Below are positions 38,497 to 48,604 of a stretch of 64,000 nt of DNA, piece by piece. How positions within the stretch are numbered: position 1 is the first letter of the stretch; every line of letters starts with the position of its first letter. This stretch comes from Paraburkholderia monticola (lineage in GTDB: Bacteria > Pseudomonadota > Gammaproteobacteria > Burkholderiales > Burkholderiaceae), in assembly GCF_001580545.1 (NCBI RefSeq), contig NZ_LRBG01000010.1:1-64000 (forward strand), given 5' to 3'. Under the pieces are notes generated by a model that worked only from the letters and a program-made list of their open reading frames with translations, was not told where the DNA came from and searched no databases. A program made the position numbers and the translations under genes.

Positions 38497-38863
38497 GGTC
38501 GCTCCGTCGATGAGTTGAAAGGCTCCGCGCATCGTCGCGCGGACACGCTATGCGCAGTCGTAGTATCACTGCCGCAGCGTAGGAAATGCCATCTGAACGC
38601 AACTTCGATGCCACGCGCCGCATCGCCCACAACGTAGCACGCGTGCGGAGCGCGACAGAACGGACCGGCGCGTATCGTCGCCCGATATTGCACACGGGCG
38701 TGCCTGATTCGCGTCAATTTTACAAACGCTCGTGCCGCATGATGCGGCCATCCTGGCGCTGGCGCAACGCCAAATGAAAACGCCGTCATCGGCTCGATGA
38801 CGGCGTTCCCCAGGCCGCGAAAATTCGACTACCCTAATTCAAGTCACCCGCTCTCGCGAAGCG
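38497..38863. other. Intergenic stretch between DUF883 gene and ompW
   Basis: About 370 bases without a gene. It holds the upstream region of the DUF883 gene and, at 38774-38807, the ompW terminator. A CGCCCG/CGGGCG pair around 38678 with a 10-base loop is weak. Nothing else is recognised; the base composition is less GC-rich than the genes. Confidence 0.6.
38774..38807 (-). terminator. Intrinsic terminator after ompW
   Basis: AACGCCGTCATC (38779-38790), loop GGCTC, GATGACGGCGTT (38796-38807). Read on the minus strand the stem is followed by TTTTCATTT, so it ends ompW. Confidence 0.85.
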
Positions 38864-39589
38864 TTAGAAACGGTAACCGATGTTGACGTAAGTGACGATC
38901 GGGTTCAGCTTGATCTTGGTCTGCGAGGTCACGGTCAGCGGGCCGACCGGCGTGGTCGCCTGCGAGGTCAGCTTCGCGGTCGTGCTGAGAGGCAGGTACG
39001 AGATCGACACGCCGGCGTACCAGTGCTGAGTGATGTTGTACGTGAAGCCCGCATTAAACACAGGTTCCCACGAACTATCCGTTGACACGCTGGTCGGACC
39101 ATGCAGAACGTTGGCCTGGAATGCGCTGTTGGTGATCTCCTCGCCGGTGAACCAGATGCGGCTCACACCGACACCGAGATACGGCCGGAACGTAGCGGTC
39201 GGCGCGTTGAAGTAGTACTTGAACAGCAGAGTCGGGCTCCACTGTTTCGCCTGCCCGATCTTGCCGAACTGCGCCAGATTACCCGTGCCGTACAGGTTGA
39301 AATTAGGCGGGACGCCAATGACGAATTCAGTTGCGATATGGTCGGTAACAAAATAGCCGGCGGTGAAACCGATGGTGTCGGCCGAATCCAGCGAGGCCCC
39401 GGTGTTGGGTTCGGTGATGTTGGTCGGACTACCACCGATGCTGGTCACGGTCAGCGGATCGCTACTCGATTGGGGCGCCAGATGGAACCAGCCCGTTGAG
39501 AGGTAAATGCTGCCGGCCGATTGTGCGTGCGCTGCCGTGCTCATGCAGGCTAGCGCCGCCACCCCCATTACGGCCTGTTTTAATTTCAT
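38864..39589 (-). CDS. ompW: Outer membrane protein OmpW family
   Basis: Protein of 241 residues with a signal peptide cleaved near AHAQ (residue 23) and an eight-stranded barrel: GSIYLSTGWFHLAPQ, TIGFTAGYFVTDHIATEF, FRPYLGVGVSRIWF and the C-terminal VTYVNIGYRF ending in phenylalanine, as BamA substrates do. OmpW forms a narrow hydrophobic channel. The ATG at 39589 has an ideal GGAGGAG (39595-39601) five bases upstream; an open frame from 39646 is not needed. Confidence 0.92.
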   Translation of the reverse strand: MKLKQAVMGVAALACMSTAAHAQSAGSIYLSTGWFHLAPQSSSDPLTVTSIGGSPTNITEPNTGASLDSADTIGFTAGYFVTDHIATEFVIGVPPNFNLYGTGNLAQFGKIGQAKQWSPTLLFKYYFNAPTATFRPYLGVGVSRIWFTGEEITNSAFQANVLHGPTSVSTDSSWEPVFNAGFTYNITQHWYAGVSISYLPLSTTAKLTSQATTPVGPLTVTSQTKIKLNPIVTYVNIGYRF

Positions 39590-39629
39590 ATGTGCTCCTC
39601 CAAAAAAGGCCCGCTCATTATGACTAGAA

Positions 39630-39649
39630 CGTATGAAACAAACCATACG
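39630..39649. promoter_or_regulatory. Inverted repeat upstream of ompW
   Basis: CGTATG (39630-39635), AAACAAAC, CATACG (39644-39649) lies 41 to 60 bases before the ompW start. CATAAT on the minus strand at 39621-39616 could be the -10 box, placing the repeat over the -35 region. It looks like an operator, but the regulator is unknown. Confidence 0.4.
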
Positions 39650-39776
39650 CGGCGGTTAGAGTTTTCTCCCTAAGCGCCGCGTGCTTTCTGGCTTGGCCGC
39701 ATGGCGCCGAACCTCGCGCGCATGCGGTTCTTCGGACCTTCGGGTATATACCAACGCGACTATTGGACACTTCAGC

Positions 39777-40484
39777 ATGGCACGGCTTGCACGTCTTTAT
39801 GTCCCCGACCAGCCGCAACACGTCATCCTCCGCGGGCTCGACCAGCAACCCGCCTTCGTCGACGACCAGGACTACGAGCTTTTCATCGACTGTCTGAAGG
39901 CGGCTTCGCGGGACCATCACCTCTCTATCCACGCTTACGCCTTGATGCCGGGCGCCGTGCAACTGCTCGTCACCCCCACCGAGGAGTCGAGCCTGCCTAA
40001 GGCGATGCAGGCGGTCGGGCGGCGCTACGTCGCGCACTTCAACCGGCGCTATGCGCGTCGCGGCACCCTGTGGGAAGGTCGTTATCGGGCCACGGTGATC
40101 GAAGGCGAGCGTTACTTCCTGCTCGCGAGCCGGGTCGTCGAAATGTGTCCGGTGCGCGCCCAGGTGGTCAACGCGGCCGAGGACTATCGCTGGTCGAGCT
40201 ATCGTCATCACATCGGCCTGACGCTCGACAGCCTGATTACGGATCACCCCCTCTACTGGTCGCTCGGCAATACGCCGTTCGAGCGACAGCGCGCGTATCG
40301 CGACCTGTGCGAGCAGCCGCTCGACGAGCGCGAGGCGAGTCAGCTCCAGCAAGCCACATTGAAGGGCTGGGTGCTCGGCAGCGACACCTACCGCGAATGG
40401 GCGGCGCGCGCCGCGAACCGGCGCGTGTCACCGCTGCCGCGTGGCCGGCCTCGCAAGGTGCGCGAGACGCCGCATACGCAGTGA
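39777..40484 (+). CDS. RAYT/Y1-transposase-like protein lacking catalytic residues
   Basis: Protein of 235 residues matching the Y1 (HUH) transposase fold of REP-associated transposases: LYVPDQPQHVILRG, then AYALMPGAVQLLV (residues 54-66), FNRRYARRGTLWEGRY (88-103) and VEMCPVRA (121-128). In active members the second motif is MPNHVHLL and the third RYIELNPVRA. Here NHVH is GAVQ (59-62) and the tyrosine position is V120, so both histidines and the nucleophile are gone while the rest is well kept. The C-terminus has PRGRPRK, an AT-hook-like motif. No terminal repeats or target duplications are seen. It stands before gltB and is probably a domesticated DNA-binding protein (inference). Confidence 0.8.
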   Translation: MARLARLYVPDQPQHVILRGLDQQPAFVDDQDYELFIDCLKAASRDHHLSIHAYALMPGAVQLLVTPTEESSLPKAMQAVGRRYVAHFNRRYARRGTLWEGRYRATVIEGERYFLLASRVVEMCPVRAQVVNAAEDYRWSSYRHHIGLTLDSLITDHPLYWSLGNTPFERQRAYRDLCEQPLDEREASQLQQATLKGWVLGSDTYREWAARAANRRVSPLPRGRPRKVRETPHTQ

Positions 40485-40570
40485 GGAGTCGCTGTGGCGA
40501 GACCATGGCGACGCCGATAGAGCCGCTTTAAATCCGAATAAAGCGTTTTGCATCAAGGGGCTGCATGAAG

Positions 40571-40597
40571 ACGGCATTTCGTATGCCGTTTTCTTTT
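40571..40597 (+). terminator. Intrinsic terminator after the transposase-like gene
   Basis: ACGGCAT (40571-40577), loop TTCGT, ATGCCGT (40583-40589) and the tail TTTCTTTT. Confidence 0.75.
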
Positions 40598-40677
40598 GCC
40601 CCATTTTGATGTGGCACCAATAAAAATTAGCCGCGATGCACCAATTTGATAATTGGGGGCTGATCACCATGATTTAT

Positions 40678-40707
40678 TTGCTATTCCATTGATTCGTCGC
40701 GTATATT
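40678..40707 (+). promoter_or_regulatory. Probable gltB promoter
   Basis: TTGCTA at 40678-40683, 18 bases, TATATT at 40702-40707. The start would be near 40714. The dyad at 40641-40656 is just upstream, in a place where an activator or repressor could bind. Confidence 0.5.
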
Positions 40708-40836
40708 CCGATTTCCGACGCTTTTCGACACGCGCAGTTCTGCTGCGATACGAGCGCCGTCGCGGTTGCGAAGCGCACTGCGGCAAAAAAAGAATGGTTT
40801 AACGGCCTGTCCGGCCTCCTCACAGACGGTGTCCCC

Positions 40837-43800
40837 ATGAACGACCACCAGCAACCGATTCACCCGGTTCCCGCCGCCCAAGGTCTGTACGACCCGCAAA
40901 ACGAGCATGACGCCTGCGGCGTCGGCTTCGTCGCTCATATCAAGGGCAAGAAGAGTCACGAAATCATCCAGCAGGGCCTGAAGATTCTCGAGAACCTCGA
41001 CCACCGGGGCGCCGTCGGCGCCGATCCGCTGATGGGCGATGGCGCGGGCATCCTGATCCAGATTCCGGACGGCTTCTATCGCGAAGAGATGGCGCGGCAA
41101 GGCGTGACGCTGCCGCCGGCTGGCGAATACGGCGTCGGTATGATCTTCCTGCCGAAGGAGCACGCATCGCGCATCGCCTGCGAACAGGAGCTGGAGCGTA
41201 CGGTGAAGGCCGAAGGTCAGGTCGTGCTCGGCTGGCGCGATGTGCCGGTCGACCACGCCATGCCGATCTCGCCGACCGTGAAGGCTAGCGAGCCGCTGAT
41301 CCGCCAGATCTTCATCGGCCGCGGCAAGGACATCATGGTGACCGACGCGCTCGAGCGGAAGCTGTACATCATCCGCAAGACCGCGAGCCACCGTATCCAG
41401 GCGCTCAAGCTCAAGCACGGCAAGGAATATTTCGTGCCGTCGATGTCGGCGCGCACCGTCGTCTACAAGGGTCTGCTGCTCGCGGGCCAGGTCGGCGTGT
41501 ACTACCGCGACCTGCAGGACGACCGCACCATCTCGGCGCTCGCCCTCGTGCACCAGCGCTTCTCGACCAACACGTTCCCGGCGTGGGAACTCGCCCACCC
41601 GTACCGCATGATCGCCCACAACGGCGAAATCAACACGGTGAAGGGCAACGTCAACTGGCTGAACGCGCGTACCGGCGCGATCGCCTCGCACGTGCTCGGC
41701 GACGATCTGCCGAAGCTGTGGCCGCTGATCTATCCGGGCCAATCGGATACGGCATCGTTCGACAACTGTCTCGAGCTGCTGGTGATGGCCGGCTACCCGC
41801 TCGTCCACGCCATGATGATGATGATCCCGGAAGCCTGGGAACAGCACACGTTGATGGACGAAAACCGCCGCGCGTTCTACGAATACCACGCTGCCATGAT
41901 GGAGCCGTGGGACGGCCCCGCCGCGATCGCGTTCACCGACGGCCGCCAGATCGGCGCGACGCTCGACCGTAACGGTCTGCGCCCGGCGCGCTACATCGTC
42001 ACCGACGACGACCTCGTCATCATGGCGTCGGAAGCCGGCACGCTGCCGATCCCCGAGTCGAAGATCGTCAAGAAGTGGCGTCTGCAGCCGGGCAAGATGT
42101 TCCTGATCGACATGGAGCACGGCCGCATCATCGACGACAAGGAACTGAAGGACAACCTCGCGAACGCCAAGCCGTACAAGAGCTGGATCGACGCCGTGCG
42201 CATCAAGCTCGACGAGATCGAGCCGAAGGCCGAGGACGTCGTGACGGAACGCCGCGAAGCCGCTGCGCTGCTGGATCGCCAGCAGGCGTTCGGCTACACG
42301 CAGGAAGACCTGAAATTCCTGATGGCGCCGATGGCGCAAGCGGGCGAGGAAGCCGTCGGCTCGATGGGCAACGACTCGCCGCTCGCGGTCATGTCCAACA
42401 AGAACAAGACGCTCTACCACTACTTCAAGCAGCTGTTCGCGCAGGTCACGAACCCGCCGATCGACCCGATCCGTGAAAACATGGTGATGTCGCTCGTGTC
42501 GTTCATCGGCCCGAAGCCGAACCTGCTCGACACGAACAACATCAACCCGCCGATGCGTCTCGAAGTGTCGCAGCCGGTGCTCGACTTCAAGGACATCGCG
42601 AAGATCCGCGCGATCGATCAGTACACGGGCGGCAAGTTCAGTTCGTACGAACTGAACATCTGCTATCCGGTCGCCTGGGGCAAGGAAGGCATCGAAGCGC
42701 GTCTCGCGTCGCTGTGCGCGGAAGCCGTCGATGCGGTCAAGTCCGGCTACAACATGCTGATCGTGTCGGACCGCAAGACCGACCGCGACAACGTCGCGAT
42801 TCCGGCGCTGCTCGCGACCGCCGCGATCCACACGCACCTCGTGCAGCAAGGGCTGCGCACCAGCACGGGTCTCGTCGTCGAAACCGGTTCGGCGCGTGAA
42901 ACGCATCACTTCGCGCTGCTCGCGGGCTATGGCGCGGAAGCCGTGCACCCGTACCTCGCGATGGAAACGCTGAGCCAGCTCGCGGCCGGCCTGAAGGGTG
43001 ACCTGTCGGCTGAGAAGGCGGTCTACAACTTCACCAAGGCAGTCGGCAAGGGCCTGCAGAAGGTCATGTCGAAGATGGGCATTTCGACCTACATGTCGTA
43101 CACCGGCGCGCAGATTTTCGAAGCGGTCGGTCTCGCCTCGGATCTCGTGGCGAAGTACTTCCACGGCACGTCGTCGAAGGTCGGCGGCATCGGTCTGTTC
43201 GACGTCGCGGAAGAAGCGATCCGTCTGCACCGCGAAGCGTTCGGCGACAACCCGGTCCTCGCGAACATGCTCGACGCGGGCGGTGAGTACGCCTACCGCG
43301 TGCGCGGCGAAGAACACATGTGGACGCCGGATGCGATCGCCAAGCTGCAGCACTCGGCGCGCAGTAACTCGTACCAGACGTACAAGGAATATGCGCATCT
43401 GATCAACGATCAGACGAAGCGCCATATGACCTTCCGCGGCCTGTTCGAGTTCAAGTTCGATCCGACCAAGGCAATCCCGCTCGACGAAGTCGAATCGGCG
43501 AAGGAAATCGTCAAGCGCTTCGCGACCGGCGCGATGTCGATGGGCTCGATCAGCACCGAAGCGCACTCCACGCTCGCCGTCGCGATGAACCGCATCGGCG
43601 GCAAGTCGAACACCGGTGAAGGCGGCGAAGACGCGAACCGTTATCGCAACGAGCTGCGCGGCATTCCGATCAAGAACGGCGACACGATGAAGTCCGTGAT
43701 CGGCGACGAAGTGGTCGTCGATATTCCGCTCAAGGAAGGCGATTCGCTGCGCTCGCGCATCAAGCAGGTCGCGTCGGGTCGCTTCGGCGTGACGGCGGAG

Positions 43801-45540
43801 TACCTCGCGTCGGCCGACCAGATCCAGATCAAGATGGCGCAGGGCGCGAAGCCGGGTGAAGGCGGTCAGCTGCCGGGCCACAAGGTGTCGGACTACATCG
43901 GCAAGCTGCGTTACTCGGTGCCGGGTGTCGGCCTGATCTCGCCGCCGCCGCACCACGACATCTACTCGATCGAAGATCTGGCACAACTGATTCACGACCT
44001 GAAGAACGTGAACGCGTCGTCGAGCATCTCGGTGAAGCTCGTGTCGGAGTCGGGCGTCGGCACGGTTGCCGCGGGTGTCGCGAAGGCGAAGGCCGATCAC
44101 GTCGTGATCGCCGGTCATGACGGTGGCACGGGTGCGTCGCCGCTGTCGTCGATCAAGCATGCGGGCACGCCGTGGGAACTGGGTCTCGCCGAAACGCAGC
44201 AGACCCTGGTGCTGAACCAGCTGCGCGGCCGTATCCGCGTGCAGGCCGACGGTCAGATGAAGACCGGCCGCGACGTCGTGATCGGCGCGCTGCTCGGCGC
44301 GGACGAGTTCGGCTTCGCGACGGCGCCGCTCGTCGTCGAAGGCTGCATCATGATGCGCAAGTGCCATCTGAACACGTGCCCGGTCGGCGTTGCGACGCAA
44401 GATCCGGTGCTGCGCGCGAAGTTCCAGGGCCAGCCGGAACACGTCGTGAACTTCTTCTTCTTCGTTGCGGAAGAAGCGCGCGAAATCATGGCGCAACTCG
44501 GTATCCGCAAGTTCGACGACCTGATCGGCCGCGCGGAACTGCTCGACACGAAGAAGGGCATCGAGCACTGGAAGGCGAAGGGTCTCGACTTCTCGCGCGT
44601 GTTCTATCAACCGCAGGTTCCGGCCGAAGTCGCGCGCAAGCACGTCGACGTCCAGGATCACGGTCTCGACCGCGCGCTCGACCACGTGCTGATCGAGAAG
44701 GCGAAGGCCGCGATCGAGAAGGGCGAGCACGTGTCGTTCATCCAGCCGGTGCGCAACGTGAACCGTACCGTCGGCGCGATGCTGTCGGGCACGATCGCGA
44801 AGAAGTTCGGTCACGATGGCCTCGCGGACGACGCGATCCACATCCAGCTGAAAGGCACCGCGGGTCAGAGCTTCGGCGCGTTCCTCGCGAAGGGCGTCAC
44901 GCTGGATCTGGTCGGCGACGGTAACGACTACGTCGGCAAGGGCCTGTCGGGCGGCCGCATCATCATCCGTCCGACCAACGATTTCCGCGGCAAGTCGGAA
45001 GAGAACATCATCTGCGGCAACACGGTGATGTACGGCGCGATCGATGGCGAAGCCTTCTTCCGCGGCGTGGCGGGCGAGCGCTTCTGCGTGCGTAACTCGG
45101 GCGCGACGGCGGTTGTCGAAGGCACGGGCGACCACGGTTGCGAATACATGACGGGCGGCACGGTGGTCGTGCTCGGCGAGACGGGCCGTAACTTCGCGGC
45201 CGGTATGTCGGGCGGCGTCGCGTACGTGTTCGATCCGGACAGCACGTTCGCGGGCAAGTGCAACAAGTCGATGGTCGCGCTCGACCCGGTGCTGCAGCAG
45301 GCCGAACAGGAACGCACGGTCGACAAGGGCGTGTGGCATCGCGGCACGACTGACGAAGCGCTGCTCAAGGGCCTCATCGAGCGTCACTTCCAATTTACGG
45401 GCTCGCCGCGTGCGAAGGCGCTGCTCGAAAACTGGGACGCGGCACGCCGTCAATTCGTGAAGGTGTTCCCGACCGAATACAAGCGCGCGCTCGGCGAACT
45501 CGCCGCCAAGAAGGCGAACAGCGAAGTGCTCGCCGCCTGA
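40837..45540 (+). CDS. gltB: Glutamate synthase (NADPH) large chain
   Basis: Protein of 1567 residues that transfers the glutamine amide to 2-oxoglutarate. After a propeptide-like N-terminus the class II amidotransferase cysteine is C27 in HDACGVGF. The central domain, the FMN domain with [13 protein letters not shown] and the 3Fe-4S cysteines in [15 protein letters not shown] follow, and the C-terminal GXGXG domain has [10 protein letters not shown] and [21 protein letters not shown]. gltD follows after 104 bases. The start has no strong ribosome site (ACGGTGTCCCC before ATG). Confidence 0.97.
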   Translation: MNDHQQPIHPVPAAQGLYDPQNEHDACGVGFVAHIKGKKSHEIIQQGLKILENLDHRGAVGADPLMGDGAGILIQIPDGFYREEMARQGVTLPPAGEYGVGMIFLPKEHASRIACEQELERTVKAEGQVVLGWRDVPVDHAMPISPTVKASEPLIRQIFIGRGKDIMVTDALERKLYIIRKTASHRIQALKLKHGKEYFVPSMSARTVVYKGLLLAGQVGVYYRDLQDDRTISALALVHQRFSTNTFPAWELAHPYRMIAHNGEINTVKGNVNWLNARTGAIASHVLGDDLPKLWPLIYPGQSDTASFDNCLELLVMAGYPLVHAMMMMIPEAWEQHTLMDENRRAFYEYHAAMMEPWDGPAAIAFTDGRQIGATLDRNGLRPARYIVTDDDLVIMASEAGTLPIPESKIVKKWRLQPGKMFLIDMEHGRIIDDKELKDNLANAKPYKSWIDAVRIKLDEIEPKAEDVVTERREAAALLDRQQAFGYTQEDLKFLMAPMAQAGEEAVGSMGNDSPLAVMSNKNKTLYHYFKQLFAQVTNPPIDPIRENMVMSLVSFIGPKPNLLDTNNINPPMRLEVSQPVLDFKDIAKIRAIDQYTGGKFSSYELNICYPVAWGKEGIEARLASLCAEAVDAVKSGYNMLIVSDRKTDRDNVAIPALLATAAIHTHLVQQGLRTSTGLVVETGSARETHHFALLAGYGAEAVHPYLAMETLSQLAAGLKGDLSAEKAVYNFTKAVGKGLQKVMSKMGISTYMSYTGAQIFEAVGLASDLVAKYFHGTSSKVGGIGLFDVAEEAIRLHREAFGDNPVLANMLDAGGEYAYRVRGEEHMWTPDAIAKLQHSARSNSYQTYKEYAHLINDQTKRHMTFRGLFEFKFDPTKAIPLDEVESAKEIVKRFATGAMSMGSISTEAHSTLAVAMNRIGGKSNTGEGGEDANRYRNELRGIPIKNGDTMKSVIGDEVVVDIPLKEGDSLRSRIKQVASGRFGVTAEYLASADQIQIKMAQGAKPGEGGQLPGHKVSDYIGKLRYSVPGVGLISPPPHHDIYSIEDLAQLIHDLKNVNASSSISVKLVSESGVGTVAAGVAKAKADHVVIAGHDGGTGASPLSSIKHAGTPWELGLAETQQTLVLNQLRGRIRVQADGQMKTGRDVVIGALLGADEFGFATAPLVVEGCIMMRKCHLNTCPVGVATQDPVLRAKFQGQPEHVVNFFFFVAEEAREIMAQLGIRKFDDLIGRAELLDTKKGIEHWKAKGLDFSRVFYQPQVPAEVARKHVDVQDHGLDRALDHVLIEKAKAAIEKGEHVSFIQPVRNVNRTVGAMLSGTIAKKFGHDGLADDAIHIQLKGTAGQSFGAFLAKGVTLDLVGDGNDYVGKGLSGGRIIIRPTNDFRGKSEENIICGNTVMYGAIDGEAFFRGVAGERFCVRNSGATAVVEGTGDHGCEYMTGGTVVVLGETGRNFAAGMSGGVAYVFDPDSTFAGKCNKSMVALDPVLQQAEQERTVDKGVWHRGTTDEALLKGLIERHFQFTGSPRAKALLENWDAARRQFVKVFPTEYKRALGELAAKKANSEVLAA

Positions 45541-45644
45541 GCTGCCGGCACGGAAGTCACATTTAGACGTACCCGCCGCGTTCCGATCAATTGACGCGCG
45601 GCGGGTCCAGATTACCCCTAGATACAGATAGAGAAGAGAACCAC

Positions 45645-47114
45645 ATGGGCAAGGCAACCGGTTTTCTCGAGTTCGAACGTCGCCACGAGACGTACGAGGC
45701 TCCGCTCACGCGTGTGAAGCACTACAAGGAATTCGTCGCGGCGCTGACCGACGACGAAGCGAAGATTCAAGGCGCACGTTGCATGGATTGCGGCATTCCG
45801 TTCTGCAACAACGGCTGCCCGGTCAACAACATCATCCCGGACTTCAACGACCTGGTGTTCCGTCAGGACTGGAAGAACGCGATCGAAGTGCTGCACTCCA
45901 CGAACAATTTCCCCGAGTTCACGGGCCGCATCTGCCCGGCGCCGTGCGAAGCGGCATGCACGCTCGGCATCAACGACGACCCGGTCGGCATCAAGTCGAT
46001 CGAGCACGCGATCATCGACAAAGCCTGGACCGAAGGCTGGGTCGCGCCGCAAACGCCGAAGCACAAGACCGGCAAGAAGGTCGCCGTGGTCGGCTCGGGC
46101 CCCGCGGGTCTCGCGGCTGCGCAGCAACTCGCGCGCGCCGGTCATGACGTGACGGTGTTCGAGAAGAACGACCGTGTCGGCGGCCTGCTGCGTTATGGCA
46201 TCCCCGACTTCAAGCTGGAGAAGTGGCAGATCGACCGCCGCATGCGTCAGATGGAAGCCGAAGGCGTGACGTTCCGCACCAACGTGTTCATCGGCAAGCC
46301 GGACTCGCTGCCGACGCACATCGGCAACACCGCGAAGGAAACCATCACGCCGGCCGAGCTGAACGAGCAGTTCGACGCGGTCGTGATTGCCGGCGGTTCG
46401 GAAACGCCGCGCGATCTGCCGGTGCCGGGCCGCGAGCTCGAAGGCGTGTACTACGCGATGGAATTCCTGCCGCAGCAGAACAAGGTCAACGCCGGCGACA
46501 AGGTGCCGAACCAGCTGATCGCGAAGGGCAAGCACGTCGTCGTGATCGGCGGTGGCGACACCGGTTCGGACTGCGTGGGCACATCGAACCGTCATGGCGC
46601 GAAGAGCGTCACGCAGTTCGAACTGCTGCCGCAACCGCCGGAAGAAGAGAACAAGCCGCTGGTGTGGCCGTACTGGCCGATCAAGCTGCGCACGTCGTCC
46701 TCGCATGAGGAAGGCTGCGAGCGCGATTGGGCGGTCGCGACCAAGCGCCTCGAAGGCAAGAACGGCAAGGTCGAGAAGCTGATCGCCGCGCGCGTCGAAT
46801 GGAAAGACGGCAAGATGGTCGAAGTGCCGAACTCCGAATTCGAAATGAAGGCCGACCTCGTGCTGCTCGCGATGGGCTTCACGCAGCCGGTGTCGCCGGT
46901 GCTCGAAGCGTTCGGCGTCGACAAGGATGCGCGCGGCAACGTGCGCGCCGCGACCGAGGGCGACAAGGCGTACTACACGTCGGTGGACAAGGTGTTCACG
47001 GCGGGCGACATGCGCCGTGGCCAGTCGCTGGTCGTGTGGGCGATCCGCGAAGGCCGTCAGTGCGCGCGTTCGGTTGATGCGTTCCTGATGGGTCATTCGG
47101 AACTGCCGCGTTAA
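45645..47114 (+). CDS. gltD: Glutamate synthase (NADPH) small chain
   Basis: Protein of 489 residues that passes electrons from NADPH to GltB. Two 4Fe-4S cysteine groups are near the N-terminus ([18 protein letters not shown] and [12 protein letters not shown]), followed by the FAD site [17 protein letters not shown] and the NADPH site [13 protein letters not shown]. The ATG at 45645 follows GAGAAGAGAA; an open frame from 45591 adds an unconserved segment. Confidence 0.97.
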   Translation: MGKATGFLEFERRHETYEAPLTRVKHYKEFVAALTDDEAKIQGARCMDCGIPFCNNGCPVNNIIPDFNDLVFRQDWKNAIEVLHSTNNFPEFTGRICPAPCEAACTLGINDDPVGIKSIEHAIIDKAWTEGWVAPQTPKHKTGKKVAVVGSGPAGLAAAQQLARAGHDVTVFEKNDRVGGLLRYGIPDFKLEKWQIDRRMRQMEAEGVTFRTNVFIGKPDSLPTHIGNTAKETITPAELNEQFDAVVIAGGSETPRDLPVPGRELEGVYYAMEFLPQQNKVNAGDKVPNQLIAKGKHVVVIGGGDTGSDCVGTSNRHGAKSVTQFELLPQPPEEENKPLVWPYWPIKLRTSSSHEEGCERDWAVATKRLEGKNGKVEKLIAARVEWKDGKMVEVPNSEFEMKADLVLLAMGFTQPVSPVLEAFGVDKDARGNVRAATEGDKAYYTSVDKVFTAGDMRRGQSLVVWAIREGRQCARSVDAFLMGHSELPR

Positions 47115-47246
47115 ACGTCTTCAGCCGGTGTGCCAGGTTTCTTGCAGGCCGTGCACGCCGGCAACGATTTGCAGGAAGACGTGGAGACGACAAGGCACCC
47201 CATGAAGGGTGTCTGTAGCGTTAAAGCGATGCAGTGAAAATAGAAG

Positions 47247-47283
47247 CCGGGCTCGCCTGAATGGGGGAGCCCGGTTTTCTTTT
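47247..47283 (+). terminator. Intrinsic terminator after gltD
   Basis: CCGGGCTC (47247-47254), loop GCCTGAATGGGG, GAGCCCGG (47267-47274), tail TTTTCTTTT. An additional stem GGCACCC/GGGTGTC lies near 47194-47214 without a T run. Confidence 0.85.
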
Positions 47284-47310
47284 GGGTGGTCGCGGGACGT
47301 TATGACCGTC

Positions 47311-48576
47311 TCATTTGCGATAGCGCGCCAGCGTCAGGCCATCGAGATCGATCTCCGGCTTGCGCTGTGTGATCAGATCCGCGACCACACGCCCCGAGCC
47401 CATCGACATGGCCCAGCCGGTCGAGCCGTGTCCGAGGTTCAGCCATAAGTTATCGATGTTGCACGGGCCGAGCAGCGGGGCGCCATCGGGCGTCATCGGC
47501 CGGCGGCCGACCCAGAAGTGCGCGGAAGTCGGATTGGCCGCGTGCGGAAACCAGTCGCGCAGCACCGTGAGCAGCGTTTGCAGCGCCTGCTCGCGCAGCG
47601 TCGTCTGGCGGTTGCCAAGCTCCGCCGTGCCCGCGATGCGCAGGTTGTTGCCGAAGCGCGTGATCGCCGTCTTCAACGATTCGTCCATCAGCGCCGCACG
47701 CGGCGCTTTTTCTTCGTCGGTCACGGGCAGCGTCGCCGAATAGCCCTTCACCGGATAGAGCGGCACCTTCACGCCGAGCGGCGCGAGCAGCGTCGCGCTA
47801 TCGACACCGAGCGCGACGACCACCGCGTCGGCCGGCAGCGTCTGTCCGTCGCGCTCGCTGTGAATGTGCACCCCGCGCACGGTCGCGCCCGCGACATCGA
47901 GCGACGTGACGCGCGTGTCGAAGCGAAAGCTCACGCCAGTGCGCTCGCAGATCGCGCGCAACTCGCGGGTGAAGCGCGCGCAGTCGCCGGCTTCGTCGTC
48001 GGGCAGGTAGAGGCCGGAGAACGGCGCCTGCGCCGCCCAGCGCAGCCCCGGCTCGATCTCCGCACACTGCGCGGCGCTGACTTCCCGATGCGCGATGCCC
48101 GCATCGCGCAGCACCGCGAGCGCCGGCTGGGCGAGCTCGACGTCGTACTCGCTGCGAAACAGTTGCAGATAGCCCTGGCTGCGGCCGTAGTCGAACGGAT
48201 GACGGCCGCGGAATTCATGCAGGCACGCGCGGCTGTAGTACGCGATGCGCTGCATTCGCTGCTTGTTCACGCGAAAGCGTTCGAGGTCGCACTCGCGCAG
48301 CCAGCGCGCGATCCAGCGCCATTGGGCCGGATCGAACGTGGGCCGGAAGATGAGCGGCGAGGCGGGCTTGAACAGGTACTTGAGGATTTTCGTCGGCATG
48401 CCGGGCGCGGCCCACGGCGTCACGTAGCCCGGCGCGATCACGCCGGCGTTGCCGAAACTCGTGGACAAGGCGACGTCGGGTTCGCGCTCGATCACCGTCA
48501 CATCGCAGCCTTGCTGGCACAGATAAAAAGCGGTGGCGACGCCGATCACGCCACCACCGAGTACGATCGTTTTCAT
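47311..48576 (-). CDS. dadA: D-amino acid dehydrogenase (DadA-like FAD oxidoreductase)
   Basis: Protein of 421 residues, the length of DadA. The FAD motif VLGGGVIGVATAFYLCQQG is at the N-terminus, followed by STSFGNAGVIAPGYVTPWAAPGMP and the C-terminal VGRRPMTPDGAPLLG and NLGHGSTGWAMSMGSG. The family oxidises D-amino acids to keto acids and passes electrons to the respiratory chain. No alr/dadX racemase adjoins it; instead an MFS transporter lies 28 bases upstream on the same strand. Substrate is not fixed by sequence. Confidence 0.85.
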   Translation of the reverse strand: MKTIVLGGGVIGVATAFYLCQQGCDVTVIEREPDVALSTSFGNAGVIAPGYVTPWAAPGMPTKILKYLFKPASPLIFRPTFDPAQWRWIARWLRECDLERFRVNKQRMQRIAYYSRACLHEFRGRHPFDYGRSQGYLQLFRSEYDVELAQPALAVLRDAGIAHREVSAAQCAEIEPGLRWAAQAPFSGLYLPDDEAGDCARFTRELRAICERTGVSFRFDTRVTSLDVAGATVRGVHIHSERDGQTLPADAVVVALGVDSATLLAPLGVKVPLYPVKGYSATLPVTDEEKAPRAALMDESLKTAITRFGNNLRIAGTAELGNRQTTLREQALQTLLTVLRDWFPHAANPTSAHFWVGRRPMTPDGAPLLGPCNIDNLWLNLGHGSTGWAMSMGSGRVVADLITQRKPEIDLDGLTLARYRK

Positions 48577-48604
48577 GATTGGGGAGCGGCGATTTCAGAC
48601 GATC

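Larger units (their letters stand above)
40485..40836 (+). other. Intergenic region before gltB
   Basis: About 350 bases, clearly richer in A and T than its surroundings. It holds a terminator (40571-40597), a dyad CCAATT-TGAT-AATTGG (40641-40656), a promoter-like pair (40678-40707) and a leader of about 120 bases to gltB. The leader has an A run near 40786 and no strong ribosome site. Confidence 0.6.

Noticed and set aside
39590..40570. Boundaries of an insertion sequence around the transposase-like gene
   Set aside because: No inverted repeats, target duplications or REP-type palindromes were found by eye, and the catalytic residues are missing.
40612..40630. TGGCAC sequence resembling a sigma-54 -24 box before gltB
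   Set aside because: The GC of the -12 box at the required spacing is missing; the sequence continues into an A/T run.
40681..45657. Minus-strand open frame of 1658 codons opposite gltB
   Set aside because: It mirrors gltB, whose codon bias leaves the antisense frame open; the product is rich in Arg, His, Asp and Val with no domain, and gltB is certain.
47311..48576. Sarcosine oxidase or glycine oxidase as identity of the FAD enzyme
   Set aside because: The STSFGNAGVIAPGYVTPWAAPG segment and total length fit DadA better than ThiO or SoxB; ThiO is encoded elsewhere in the window.
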